From Prevotella sp. (GTDB lineage: Bacteria; Bacteroidota; Bacteroidia; Bacteroidales; Bacteroidaceae), in NCBI GenBank assembly GCA_017619375.1, contig JAFZSL010000045.1, positions 1 through 64,000 of the forward strand: 64,000 nt of DNA. The letters run 5' to 3'. The notes beneath the pieces were generated by a model that was given only the letters and a program-made list of their open reading frames with translations, had not been told where the DNA came from and ran no database searches. Shown in pieces: positions 33,503 to 41,748 of this stretch. How positions within the stretch are numbered: position 1 is the first letter of the stretch; each line of letters begins with the position of its first letter. Made by a program: the position numbers and the translations under genes.

Positions 33503-34342
33503 CTATGGCTTCATGGATTGGTCGACACCAAGAACCGACTTCACATATTTCACGCTCGCCACATACTCCTCATCGGTGGAGAGATGCTCTATGATCATCG
33601 GCATGTGGGGAGCCTCGGCGGAAGCCAGACTGGCGTAATGCTTGAGGTCCAAGGCTCCCTCTCCGCATGCGCATTCCTCCAATTGGAAAGTATATTCCGG
33701 CTTCAACCTGATGTCCTTCAGATGACAACTCACAATGGTTCCATGGAGTTTCTGGAAGCACTCTTCCAAGAATTCTTCGTTGTAAAAGTATCGCCGTGGG
33801 GTGGTTATCATGTTCACCACGTCAAGGTGGGTGCCGAATTCCGCACGGTCCACATCCTCTATCAAGCGCAAGTACTCGTCAGGACTGCTTGGTATCATCC
33901 ATGGCATCGACTCAATGCAAAACTTGGTGCACACGGGTTTCGCAGCGTCTATGATTCGACGTATCATTCCCACCGCCATATCCCACAGTTCGGGACTGAA
34001 GTTGTCGCGATAGCCACCATCCCATCGCGGGCCATAGGGCGTTCCCACCACGTTCACGCAGCACGCAGCCCCTATGGCATCGGCCATGCGGAGTTGCCTG
34101 ATGGCATAGTCCGTCCAGCGCTCCCGCTCCTCGGGGGCGGCGGCCAACGTGTTGCGCCACACACCCACCTCGGCAATCGTGAGGCCGGCGTCGTCTGCTG
34201 CCTTCTTGTAAGCAGTAATGGTTTCCTCACCATCAAGGCAACTCACGGGAAACACCACCGTCTCAAGTCCAAGAGCCTTGTGTTTCAAAGCCCACTCTTC
34301 CGGTGAACCATGTTCCAAAGAGGATGAAATGCCTAAATACAT
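33503..34342 (-). CDS. sugar phosphate isomerase/epimerase-type TIM barrel
   Basis: A 279-residue protein of the xylose isomerase-like TIM barrel superfamily. The start at 34342 (MYLGISSSLEHG) overlaps the previous gene's stop as TGATG, so translation is coupled. Metal-ligand-type residues are visible: Glu in KFCIESMPWM, Asp in GTHLDVVNM, His in VSCHLKDIRL, and Glu in MPMIIEHLS. Such proteins isomerise or epimerise sugars and cyclitols. It is last in an operon with a GPH-type symporter and an FMN dehydrogenase, suggesting a small catabolic pathway for a sugar or sugar acid. Confidence 0.87.
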   Translation of the reverse strand: MYLGISSSLEHGSPEEWALKHKALGLETVVFPVSCLDGEETITAYKKAADDAGLTIAEVGVWRNTLAAAPEERERWTDYAIRQLRMADAIGAACCVNVVGTPYGPRWDGGYRDNFSPELWDMAVGMIRRIIDAAKPVCTKFCIESMPWMIPSSPDEYLRLIEDVDRAEFGTHLDVVNMITTPRRYFYNEEFLEECFQKLHGTIVSCHLKDIRLKPEYTFQLEECACGEGALDLKHYASLASAEAPHMPMIIEHLSTDEEYVASVKYVKSVLGVDQSMKP

Positions 34343-35226
34343 CAGAATGCCCTCCTGTGAATGACCGTGGGGTCCATTTCGTCCAACGAACGCACACCGG
34401 TGCGTGCCATCACACCAGCCAATTCCGCAGTCATCTCTTCTATCCGAAGGGCCACGGACTCGGCACCGGCCTTGAGCAGCGGCATCAGGTGTCGGCCTAC
34501 CGACACGGCCTTGGCGCCAAGGGCAAGACACTTGTAGACGTCCATCCCGCTCTCTATGCCGCAATCAACGAACACCGGCACGCTTCCACCCGTGGCCGAA
34601 ATGATGTCTTGCAACACCATCATTGGCGGCACGGCATACTGGATGATGCCATGATGATGCGACACCACAATACCCGCACACCCGGCCTTGAGGCCTTTCT
34701 CGGCATCGCGGGGACTGAGCACGCCTTTCAAGATGAAAGGCACCGAGGAAGCCTGGACAAAATCCGCCAACTCCTCCGTGGTCTTGGCTTTCATGGGCAA
34801 CCCGAATACATTGTCGTAGCCTCCTGTGGAATTGAAGGCGTGGTCGATATCCATTCCCACCGCCATGCACCCCGACTTCACGGCATGCTCTATCTTGCGA
34901 AACACCTCTCGGTTGTCGGCATGGGGCTTGATTATCTTGATGGTTTTGGCACCAGTGCCTACGATTCCTTCCAACTCACTTTCATCGCCCATGCCTACCC
35001 AGTGCACGGCTCCGCTCAAGGCGGCTCCACGGGCATAGACCGTCATCCCGTCGGGCGCGGTGTTGTGAAGATGCGACAGCGCAGCGGTCATGATAGGCGT
35101 GCGGAAGGTCTCGCCAAAAAGTGTCATCTGAGTGGATGGAATGACAGCATCCAAATATCGGGTCTCTACCAACAGGGAGTCGAAAAAGTCCCTCGTTATC
35201 TTGTCTGAATTTGATGTGAATGGCAT
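34342..35226 (-). CDS. FMN-dependent alpha-hydroxy acid dehydrogenase-like protein
   Basis: A 294-residue FMN_dh-family barrel. Seen: TPIMTAALSHLH, KTIKIIKP, the FMN lysine in VPFILKGVLS, SHHHGIIQ where most members have SNHGGRQ, and VFVDCGIESGMDVYKCLALGAKAVSVGR for the phosphate loop. The His base is kept, but the usual substrate-carboxylate Arg in that loop is absent, so the substrate may not be an ordinary 2-hydroxy acid. It overlaps the symporter gene by 31 bases and the barrel gene by one. Confidence 0.85.
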   Translation of the reverse strand: MPFTSNSDKITRDFFDSLLVETRYLDAVIPSTQMTLFGETFRTPIMTAALSHLHNTAPDGMTVYARGAALSGAVHWVGMGDESELEGIVGTGAKTIKIIKPHADNREVFRKIEHAVKSGCMAVGMDIDHAFNSTGGYDNVFGLPMKAKTTEELADFVQASSVPFILKGVLSPRDAEKGLKAGCAGIVVSHHHGIIQYAVPPMMVLQDIISATGGSVPVFVDCGIESGMDVYKCLALGAKAVSVGRHLMPLLKAGAESVALRIEEMTAELAGVMARTGVRSLDEMDPTVIHRRAF

Positions 35227-36650
35227 GGTTGTTTCGTTTTACTTGTTATTATTGCAGCATTGATTTCGTCCATCTTCTTGTCGGTTAGTTCGTACTTCCC
35301 TATCGCGTAGATGGCCAGGACGAACAGCATGGCGGGAATGAGTGTCACGAGCCAGAGGATGCCCTGCTCTGCCAATGGTGTCTGAACCTGCGCACCTGCC
35401 TTGAAACCCACCAAGGCCAAGGCCAGTCCGGGTATAACACCTCCAAGGGCCATCCCGGCCTTCATGAATATGCATATCAAGGCGTTCACTATTCCTGCCA
35501 CACGGCGTCCGGAGGCATACTCGCTGTAGGTCACCACCTCGGGGACGAGCGCCCACATGTAGCCGGTGGCCACCAGCACGCCCGTGCTCTTCACAAACTG
35601 CACCACGCAGAGCAGCGGGAAGCATGACTTGAGAGCAGGAAGTGAGACAAACAAATACATGAACAGCATGGCTACAATGGATATTCCAAGAAACATGCTG
35701 AACATCTTGTTCTTGCCTATCTTTCGCTTGATGGCAGGCACGAGAGGCAGGAATATGAATGCCGGAATGGTGCCGAGCCACATGAACATGGTGGTCATGA
35801 ACGGGGTGGCACCGATGTTGAAAGTCATGAAATAGGAGTCGGCGGCATTGCTGATGCTCATGGTGGTGAAGGCGATGATGAAGAAGAAAGACAACACTCT
35901 GAGAGGCCGGTTCCTCACCAACTCCATCCAAAGGTCGCTCACCTTGACTCCCGACGTCTCATTCTTGTCCATCACTATGCGTTCCTTGCTCTCAAAGAAG
36001 CAAATGATGAGCAATGCAAGGCCTGTCAGTGCGAAGATGCTCATGGTGATAAACCAGGCACGACCTGCCTCCGGAGTGTTGAAGACGGCCTCCATCCTGC
36101 CGGTCTTTTCATTCAATACTTTGGGGGCGAAAAATGCTATCACCAACGGCAGGGTTTTGATAATCAGTCCCGCTAAATTGGCCATCACCATGCGCACACT
36201 CGTGAAAATGGTGATCTCCTCGGTGTCGCGAGTCAGTGATGAACCTAATGCTCCGTATGGCACATTGATCAAGGTGAAACACATGCTCAATCCCACGTAT
36301 GTCACATAGGCGTAGAGTAGCGACCCACTGAACCCATCCCAGAAACAGAGCATGGCGAATGCCGCAAGGGGAAAACCGCCAAAGAGAATCCATGAGCGGT
36401 ATTTCCCCCAACGGGGATAGGACTTGTCGACAAATGCTCCCACCATGGGGTCCCATAGCACATCGATGCCGCGTACCACAAAGAACATCACGGCCACTGC
36501 CGCCGGGTCGAGGCCAAAAACATTGTTATAATAGAATAGCAACCAGATGCTGATGGTCTGGTAAATCAGGTTTTGGGCCAGTTCACCCGAACAGAACCCT
36601 ATTCGCTCCCGCCACGTTAGTTTGTAATATCCGTTGTCTGCACCTTCCAT
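35196..36650 (-). CDS. GPH-family sugar:cation symporter (MFS)
   Basis: A 484-residue membrane protein with about 12 transmembrane segments, of the glycoside-pentoside-hexuronide:cation symporter family. Typical segments are RERIGFCSGELAQNLIYQ at the N-terminus, VRGIDVLWDPMVGAFVDKS (cation site) and RWGKYRSWILFGGFP. It imports a glycoside, pentose or hexuronate with Na+ or H+. First in a three-gene operon with overlapping genes. The leader holds five 14-base repeats and a -7 element TATCTTTG at 36827-36820. Confidence 0.92.
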   Translation of the reverse strand: MEGADNGYYKLTWRERIGFCSGELAQNLIYQTISIWLLFYYNNVFGLDPAAVAVMFFVVRGIDVLWDPMVGAFVDKSYPRWGKYRSWILFGGFPLAAFAMLCFWDGFSGSLLYAYVTYVGLSMCFTLINVPYGALGSSLTRDTEEITIFTSVRMVMANLAGLIIKTLPLVIAFFAPKVLNEKTGRMEAVFNTPEAGRAWFITMSIFALTGLALLIICFFESKERIVMDKNETSGVKVSDLWMELVRNRPLRVLSFFFIIAFTTMSISNAADSYFMTFNIGATPFMTTMFMWLGTIPAFIFLPLVPAIKRKIGKNKMFSMFLGISIVAMLFMYLFVSLPALKSCFPLLCVVQFVKSTGVLVATGYMWALVPEVVTYSEYASGRRVAGIVNALICIFMKAGMALGGVIPGLALALVGFKAGAQVQTPLAEQGILWLVTLIPAMLFVLAIYAIGKYELTDKKMDEINAAIITSKTKQPCHSHQIQTR

Positions 36651-36676
36651 TGGCTTGATAGGTTTTAGGTGTGTTT

Positions 36677-36746
36677 CCTCCTATGTGTCTCCTCCTAAGT
36701 GTTCCCTCCTAAGTGTTCCCGCCTATGTGTCTCCGCCTATAGGTGA
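36677..36746. repeat. five 14-bp tandem repeats in symporter leader
   Basis: Five contiguous 14-base units, consensus CCTCCTAAGTGTTC (36677, 36691, 36705, 36719, 36733). On the coding (minus) strand each carries AGGAGG or AGGCGG, resembling ribosome-binding sites. The array lies between the start codon at 36650 and the putative promoter at 36820. Confidence 0.85.
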
Positions 36747-36819
36747 TGAGTAGAATCCTCCTTTTGTGAGAGTTGCAAGTCTTTTCCACAATCATGTTCT
36801 TGACTGTTGCAAGACGCTA

Positions 36820-36827
36820 CAAAGATA
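36820..36827 (-). promoter_or_regulatory. candidate -7 element of symporter operon
   Basis: TATCTTTG on the minus strand, in the usual context, but without a TTTG at 19-20 bases. It implies a leader of about 160 bases. Confidence 0.5.
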
Positions 36828-36970
36828 CGTAAAAATTTTTCATTCTTGCACGACTGCGAAAAAAAATCGCCCCTTATGTCTTTTTTCAGGAGTCATCACA
36901 GTTGTTCGGGGGGTAGGGGAGTCTTATCCATGCTTCCGCTTAAAATGGACAATGGGCAAAAGGGCGGTGC

Positions 36971-37340
36971 TCATATCCCCTCCTCAATCTCGCGTATCTC
37001 GCGGGACTTCGTTGCAAGGTCGATGGACAACTCAAAAATGTGCTTCTTCTTCGTCAGGCCGTCGATGATGTCCTGGGTCTTGCGTATTTGGTCTGCATCC
37101 TCCTCCTCCTGCTGCCTTTCGGTATAGAAGTTGATGGCATCGTCGATTTCCTTGATGTTGTTGTTCTTCCCCTCGATGTTGGCCTTGAAATAAACCTCCT
37201 TGGCCTTGTCATCAAGCTGTTGCCTTGTCCTCGGCAAGGCCGAGTTCATGAACCAACTTTTTTGAGTTGGTTGTTGCTTCGACAAGGTGATCTTTGCCGT
37301 CAACAGTGAGGTTGATTCTGAATTTTACGTCCTTAGCCAT
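36971..37340 (-). pseudogene. frameshifted small gene, possibly phage tape-measure N-terminus
   Basis: From ATG 37340 the frame reads MAKDVKFRINLTVDGKDHLV and on to ...ELGLAEDKATA, then stops at 37212. In the next frame the protein continues DDKAKEVYFKANIEGKNNN to EIREIEEGI. One base lost near 37213 explains the break. The N-terminus resembles the start of Bacteroidetes phage tail tape-measure proteins, from memory only. No other phage genes are near. Confidence 0.5.
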
Positions 37341-37411
37341 ATTTTTTCAGCCGAAAAATTGCAATTATGGAAACAATTCCTTATATTTGCGATGCCAAAA
37401 CATCCCAAACA

Positions 37412-37618
37412 ATGAAAAGGATCAGAACAAGATACATCTACTTATTGGAGGTTATTCTGATAGCCTTGACCATCATTCTCGGTTTCACTGAATATGCTGG
37501 TTGGGGAGGCGTGTGTCTGATTATTGTTTTTATCTTGTCCTGCGTAACGAAGTACCGAAAAGAAAAAAAAGCTATGGATAACGGGGAATATATTGGTACA
37601 AAACCACTTATTCATTAA
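37412..37618 (+). CDS. small membrane protein, 68 aa
   Basis: Starting at 37412 (MKRIRTRYIYLLEV) the frame encodes two hydrophobic segments (about 8-25 and 30-45) and a basic-then-polar tail (KYRKEKKAMDNGEYIG). This positive-inside pattern is plausible for a real small protein. No family is recognised. The longer frame from 37367 has no better start. It overlaps a minus-strand 28-codon frame (37608-37694), probably a fragment. Confidence 0.45.
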   Translation: MKRIRTRYIYLLEVILIALTIILGFTEYAGWGGVCLIIVFILSCVTKYRKEKKAMDNGEYIGTKPLIH

Positions 37619-37900
37619 TAGTTTCCCATTCCTTCCTCAATTCTTCCATCCTCTTCAACTGTTCCTCCTTGGTCATCCTCGGAGTGCCCCTCATTAGTCG
37701 TTTCTTGCTTTCAACCTTTAGATTTGGAATCTCTTTTCTTATTTTTGGCCTTTATTTTGGTGGATTGTTTGAAAAACACTAATTTTGCATATGTCCTCGA
37801 TGTCATGGAGGGCACAGTGCCAGGAAGGCTCATGCAGGGGGTGAGGCATCATTCATATCCTCTTTACATCCTTCTTCCCAATTTTCAACCCAAACGACAA
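37619..37900. other. spacer with promoter and a minus-strand gene fragment
   Basis: The minus strand at 37608-37755 is open and ends MTKEEQLKRMEELRKEW..., which looks like the C-terminal remnant of a lost gene. The plus strand carries the Sel1 gene promoter at 37756-37787 and a leader of about 105 bases. Confidence 0.5.
37756..37787 (+). promoter_or_regulatory. promoter of Sel1/TonB gene
   Basis: TTTG (37756-37759), 20 bases, TAATTTTG (37780-37787). Full match. It lies inside the long frame starting at 37724, so the true start must be downstream, at 37901. Confidence 0.8.
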
Positions 37901-39106
37901 ATGATGATGAGATATAAATGTATGTTCTTGCTCCTATGGGCAATACCGATCACCCTTTTCTCGCAGGGCACTGCTGGCGAGATGTATGAAACAGGCTTTG
38001 ATTTTCATTATGGCAGAAACGGCAAGGCCAAGGATGATGTAAAAGCAGTGGAGTGGTTTCGCAAGGCTGCAGACCAGGGGGGTGCTGAAGCGCAGGCACA
38101 GATGGGATATATGTATCTATACGGCTATGGAGTGAACAAGGATTTTGCCGAAGCACTTAATTGGTACCGAAAGGCGGCGGAACAGGACGATGCTTCTGCG
38201 CAGAATCAACTTGGGTATATGTATCTAAACGGCTATGGCGTGAACAAGGATTATGCAGAAGCCCTCAAATGGTATCGCAAGGCGGCGGACAAAGGCCTTC
38301 CTTCGGGACAAAACGGCCTTGGGTTCATGGCGCAGAATGGCTATGGCATGAACAAGGATTATGCAGAAGCCTTCAAATGGTATCTTCAAGCGGCGGAGCA
38401 GGGGAATGCCACGGCAAAGAACAACATTGGAACCATGTATTTCAATGGCTATGGAGTGGCCCGGGATTATGCCGAAGCCCTCATGTGGTATCGCCAGGCT
38501 GCGGAGCAAGGCGACCCCAACGGACAATACAGCCTTGGCTTCATGTACGACAACGGATTCGGGGTGGACAAGAACCTGGCAGAGGCAAGGAAATGGTATG
38601 AGAAAGCTGCCGCTCAAGGGGATGAAGATGCCAAGGAAAGGTTGAAGACAATCGAACAAGACTCCGGTGGCACGGTGAAAGTGGACAAGGCGAATGACGT
38701 GGCAGTGGTGGGCGCGGTGTCTGCTCGAAAGGATGCCGTGGATTCAGAACCATCAAGGCAAGCACCCGTTGGCGAACCCGATAATAAGGATGCCGCCGCA
38801 CAAGTGTTGGAAGTGGTGGACGTGCCGCCTGCATTCCCCGGCAATGTCCTTTCGTGGCTGGCTCACAACATACACTATCCTCCCATTGCATGCGAGAAAA
38901 ATATCCAGGGGCGCGTGATAGTGGATTTCATTGTGGAGACTGACGGTTCAGTGAGCAACGTGAAGGTGCTGAAGGGCGTTGACCCGTCGCTTGACAAAGA
39001 GGCCGTACGAGTGGTGAAAACCATGCCTAAATGGGATCCCGGCAAGCAGAATGGACAGCCGGTAAGAGTGAGGAAAAACCTACCCGTGACGTTCAAATTG
39101 AAGTAA
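37901..39106 (+). CDS. Sel1-repeat protein with TonB C-terminal domain
   Basis: A 401-residue exported protein. The signal peptide is MMMRYKCMFLLLWAIPITLF. Next come about six Sel1-like repeats of 36 residues (about 30-250; for example AQMGYMYLYGYGVNKDFAEA), a polar linker (about 255-310) and a TonB C-terminal domain (about 312-401; NIQGRVIVDFIVETDGSVSN, PVTFKLK). Sel1 repeats bind proteins; a TonB-like C-terminus normally contacts outer-membrane receptors or envelope partners. It lies upstream of the FHA/PP2C/RodA-PBP genes but has its own promoter. Confidence 0.88.
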   Translation: MMMRYKCMFLLLWAIPITLFSQGTAGEMYETGFDFHYGRNGKAKDDVKAVEWFRKAADQGGAEAQAQMGYMYLYGYGVNKDFAEALNWYRKAAEQDDASAQNQLGYMYLNGYGVNKDYAEALKWYRKAADKGLPSGQNGLGFMAQNGYGMNKDYAEAFKWYLQAAEQGNATAKNNIGTMYFNGYGVARDYAEALMWYRQAAEQGDPNGQYSLGFMYDNGFGVDKNLAEARKWYEKAAAQGDEDAKERLKTIEQDSGGTVKVDKANDVAVVGAVSARKDAVDSEPSRQAPVGEPDNKDAAAQVLEVVDVPPAFPGNVLSWLAHNIHYPPIACEKNIQGRVIVDFIVETDGSVSNVKVLKGVDPSLDKEAVRVVKTMPKWDPGKQNGQPVRVRKNLPVTFKLK

Positions 39107-39133
39107 ACGATAATCATTATAACCATTCAAGAT

Positions 39134-39280
39134 ATGAGCAACGCATCTTTCGGACAAGACGATGAGTCAAGGAGGGAGGAACTGCTTCGAAGCATCGAAC
39201 ATGCCTTGCAGAAACTGACCCTGCAGGAGTTGGAGGCCATCTATTACGACATGTCTACCAAAAACTACATCAATGACTGA
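39134..39280 (+). CDS. small acidic protein, 48 aa
   Basis: A 48-residue frame from ATG 39134: N-terminus MSNASFGQDDESRREELLRS, core IEHALQKLTLQELEAIYYDM. It is helical with a regular Leu pattern. It begins 27 bases after the Sel1/TonB gene on the same strand, suggesting co-transcription. No family recognised. Clean composition and position make it a likely real gene. Confidence 0.6.
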   Translation: MSNASFGQDDESRREELLRSIEHALQKLTLQELEAIYYDMSTKNYIND

Positions 39281-39644
39281 CTCTACTAACAAAAGTTGTT
39301 GAAATAAACGGAGTTGTCGAAGTCGTTTAGTAGTTAACGTAGTTATCGCTTCGCTCGAAGTTAACGACTAAACTTTTCTCATCCACGGTGCGCACAAGTG
39401 GAAAAGGGATTCCTACAGTGTTTCCCCGGCGTAACGCTGTGTGCAACGTGCCATTCGCAGGACTAATGTCTTTTTAACTTCTCTAACTTCAAAACTCCGA
39501 GTTTTTACATCGAAAACTCCCCAAAGACAATAAGCCATATTTTTCCCATTGGACCTCAAAAAAACAAACAGAAAGGTTGCTTTGGTCGTTTTTTTTTGTA
39601 ATTTTGTCACACCATAATAATTTAATGACAAAAAACATTTCATA
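39281..39644. other. spacer with microrepeat fragment and -7 element
   Basis: Contains GGACTAATGTCTTTTTAACTTC (the head of the microrepeat element, 39460-39481) and TAATTTTG at 39599-39606, a likely -7 element for the FHA gene; the -33 is poor (TTTG at 13-base spacing). A Thr/Ala-like GTTAACGACTAAACTT palindromic stretch near 39330-39375 is AT-rich and non-coding. Confidence 0.5.
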
Positions 39645-40610
39645 ATGGCTTCATTATTTGATAAGTTCAAACAAATGGTCTTTGGGCATTCCATACTCAC
39701 CCCTCGTGTCTTGCAATCACACATCATTGAAAATTTCAAGGAGGGGAAGAAAGAAAGTTCATTGTTGCACCATGTGTATTATCCCACTTCTTTCATCATC
39801 TTTCTTGAGAGCAGTGACTTTGAGAGGCTGAAGCAGCATTTCCCAGGCATCTTTAGCGATACTGTCGACGAATTTGTCAGATTGTTGGCCAATGAAATAT
39901 CCGATGGGAATTACATCCCCCATTCAAGAAAATGGCGCTTCCAGTTCATCAAGGTCACAGAGGGCATGCTTTTCCAAGGTAATGCCATCAACCTGCCTTC
40001 GGGCAATGTGCTCATCGTTAGTACGCTTTATCCAAAAGGGGAGGAGCCGAAAGGGACCAATACGGTTGTGGTGACAAGGACCAAGGATGGTACGATGGGC
40101 AGAAGCTTTGAAATCAACCCGGAATTGCTGAATGATATTTCAGAAAAAGGCGAGTTCATCTATGAAAGAAAACTCATCGTTATTCCACAAGGAGGCGGAA
40201 ATGATTCTAACGTTGGAATGCAAAAGCCGTCCAAAGCCTCTCTGACCTTCATCTCCAATGGCACTTTCATCGGAGGCATGAAGAGCATCGGTCTGTTCGA
40301 GCCAAAAGTGATGGTGTGTGGGAAGAGTGGGATTCCGGGTGCAGGCATACAAATCGTGCATATGGACGACGTCATGGTCAACAATCCTCATTTCATCATC
40401 TATGAGAACACTTATGACGGAACTTTCACCATAGAAGCCAAAGCCGGCTTGACATTGAATGGCAAAAACATTACAGGTTCCTCGGAAATGCTTCCCGATG
40501 GTTCCCTGATCGTCGTTGCCAACAAGTATCAACTCCGCTTTTCCGTGATTCAAAAAAACACTGAGGGGAATTTCTTCTCCATGTTGATTTCAAAAATCTT
40601 TTCCAAGTAA
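39645..40610 (+). CDS. FhaA-like protein: DUF3662-like N-terminus plus FHA-like domain
   Basis: A 321-residue cytoplasmic protein. The N-terminal 115 residues follow the pattern of the FhaA N-terminal domain (DUF3662): an amphipathic start, YYPTSFIIFLESSDFERLK, VDEFVRLLANEI, then WRFQFIKVTEG. The C-terminal part (about 225-310: VMVCGKSGIPGAGIQ, MVNNPHFIIYENTYDGTFTI, LTLNGKNITGS, LPDGSLIVVANKYQLRF) has the strand order of an FHA domain but lacks a clear GR...SxxH set, so phosphothreonine binding is uncertain. It is first in the run with PP2C, RodA-PBP and a second FHA gene. In Mycobacterium, FhaA binds the wall-synthesis regulator MviN. The assignment rests on pattern and context. Confidence 0.68.
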   Translation: MASLFDKFKQMVFGHSILTPRVLQSHIIENFKEGKKESSLLHHVYYPTSFIIFLESSDFERLKQHFPGIFSDTVDEFVRLLANEISDGNYIPHSRKWRFQFIKVTEGMLFQGNAINLPSGNVLIVSTLYPKGEEPKGTNTVVVTRTKDGTMGRSFEINPELLNDISEKGEFIYERKLIVIPQGGGNDSNVGMQKPSKASLTFISNGTFIGGMKSIGLFEPKVMVCGKSGIPGAGIQIVHMDDVMVNNPHFIIYENTYDGTFTIEAKAGLTLNGKNITGSSEMLPDGSLIVVANKYQLRFSVIQKNTEGNFFSMLISKIFSK

Positions 40611-40651
40611 ACAAAAGGAATCCAAGAGACTCCGTCATCTCTGGGAAAAAC

Positions 40652-41743
40652 ATGAAACCTGGAACAATCCTTATGAAACAATCCTCAATGAAGAACATGT
40701 TCGACGCACTCACTCACCGGGGAATGGTGAGGGACAACAATGAAGATTGTTGGATGGCACAGACGATATGGAATGACTCCTTTCTGTTGTGTGGCGTCAT
40801 TGATGGCATGGGGGGCTACGAAGGAGGAGAAGTGGCTGCCGAGATTGCCAGGACAACCATCATCGACGAGGTCGTAACGCATGAGGCGGCTGACAACATC
40901 CTCATGGTGCTCGAGGCTGCTGTGGTGAAAGCCAACAATGCCATCGTCGAACACAAGATGAAACACGCCGATGTGGGTCACATGGGCTGCGTGGCTACTG
41001 TGGGCATCCTCGATTTGAACGAGAACCAACTCTTTCTCGCACATGTGGGCGACACCCGACTTTACCAGTTTCATCAAAACGTGTTGCAGAAACTGACTTT
41101 CGACCACTCCATCGTAGGACAAAAAGAGGATTCGGGGGTGCTCACGGAAGAGGAAGCCATGAGCGACCCTGAAAGGAACATCGTCACCAAGAGCCTCGGC
41201 TTCGAGAGGCTTGCCGTACACGATGCCGACTATTTGGATTTGGGCGTCTTCCCCCTCCAGCCAGGCACGCAGTTGCTGTTTTGTTCCGACGGATTGTATG
41301 ACATGGTCACCTCACGCGAAATCTCTTCCGTCTTGCAGCAGGAAACAGGGGTGCATGAGAAAAGCAGGCAACTCATTGACTTGGCTAACGAGTGTGGAGG
41401 GAAGGATAATGTCACGGTGGTGCTGGTTCAACTCTTTCAGTCGGATTCTTCAAATGAAGGCGATGCGACAACGGTGCCGACCGAGGGTGCAGAACGTACT
41501 TCGAAGGAACTCGATACGGCAAGGGAGGATGCTGAGGAAAAGCATTGTTCGCCGAAGGTGGGAGAGGAGGCTGAGGCGAATGTCAATGGGGATGAAAAAA
41601 AGAATGATGATGACGTGCTTCCTCAAGCTCGGAAGGGCTGGCGGCATGTCAAGACGGGAAGAGGGCTCTTGGCCCTCGTCGCAATCGTGGCGTTTGCCCT
41701 CGGCGTGCTCGTCGGCTATTTGCTGAAAGTGTTTGTCTTTTAA
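40652..41743 (+). CDS. PP2C-family Ser/Thr phosphatase with C-terminal membrane anchor (PstP-like)
   Basis: A 363-residue protein. The PP2C domain (about 15-255) has all metal-site motifs: RDNNEDCW, VIDGMGGYEGGE, GCVATVGIL, AHVGDTRLYQF, LLFCSDGLYDMV and GGKDNVTVVLV. A polar, acidic linker (260-335) leads to one transmembrane helix (LLALVAIVAFALGVLVGYLL, about 340-360) at the very end. The catalytic domain therefore faces the cytoplasm, as in mycobacterial PstP. It precedes the RodA-PBP gene by 5 bases. Starts at 40652, 40673 or 40688 are possible. No partner kinase is seen in this window. Confidence 0.92.
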   Translation: MKPGTILMKQSSMKNMFDALTHRGMVRDNNEDCWMAQTIWNDSFLLCGVIDGMGGYEGGEVAAEIARTTIIDEVVTHEAADNILMVLEAAVVKANNAIVEHKMKHADVGHMGCVATVGILDLNENQLFLAHVGDTRLYQFHQNVLQKLTFDHSIVGQKEDSGVLTEEEAMSDPERNIVTKSLGFERLAVHDADYLDLGVFPLQPGTQLLFCSDGLYDMVTSREISSVLQQETGVHEKSRQLIDLANECGGKDNVTVVLVQLFQSDSSNEGDATTVPTEGAERTSKELDTAREDAEEKHCSPKVGEEAEANVNGDEKKNDDDVLPQARKGWRHVKTGRGLLALVAIVAFALGVLVGYLLKVFVF

Positions 41744-41748
41744 TTTAA

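Noticed and set aside
33503-34564. 353-codon form of the TIM-barrel gene
   Set aside because: The first 74 residues overlap the FMN dehydrogenase gene, are Arg/Gly-rich and begin at a non-ATG codon; the TGATG-coupled start at 34342 is better.
36971-37340. Prophage
   Set aside because: Only one phage-like gene fragment is present; no integrase, terminase, capsid or attachment repeats were seen.
37724-37900. Upstream extension of the Sel1/TonB protein
   Set aside because: A full promoter lies inside it at 37756-37787, and the signal peptide begins at 37901.
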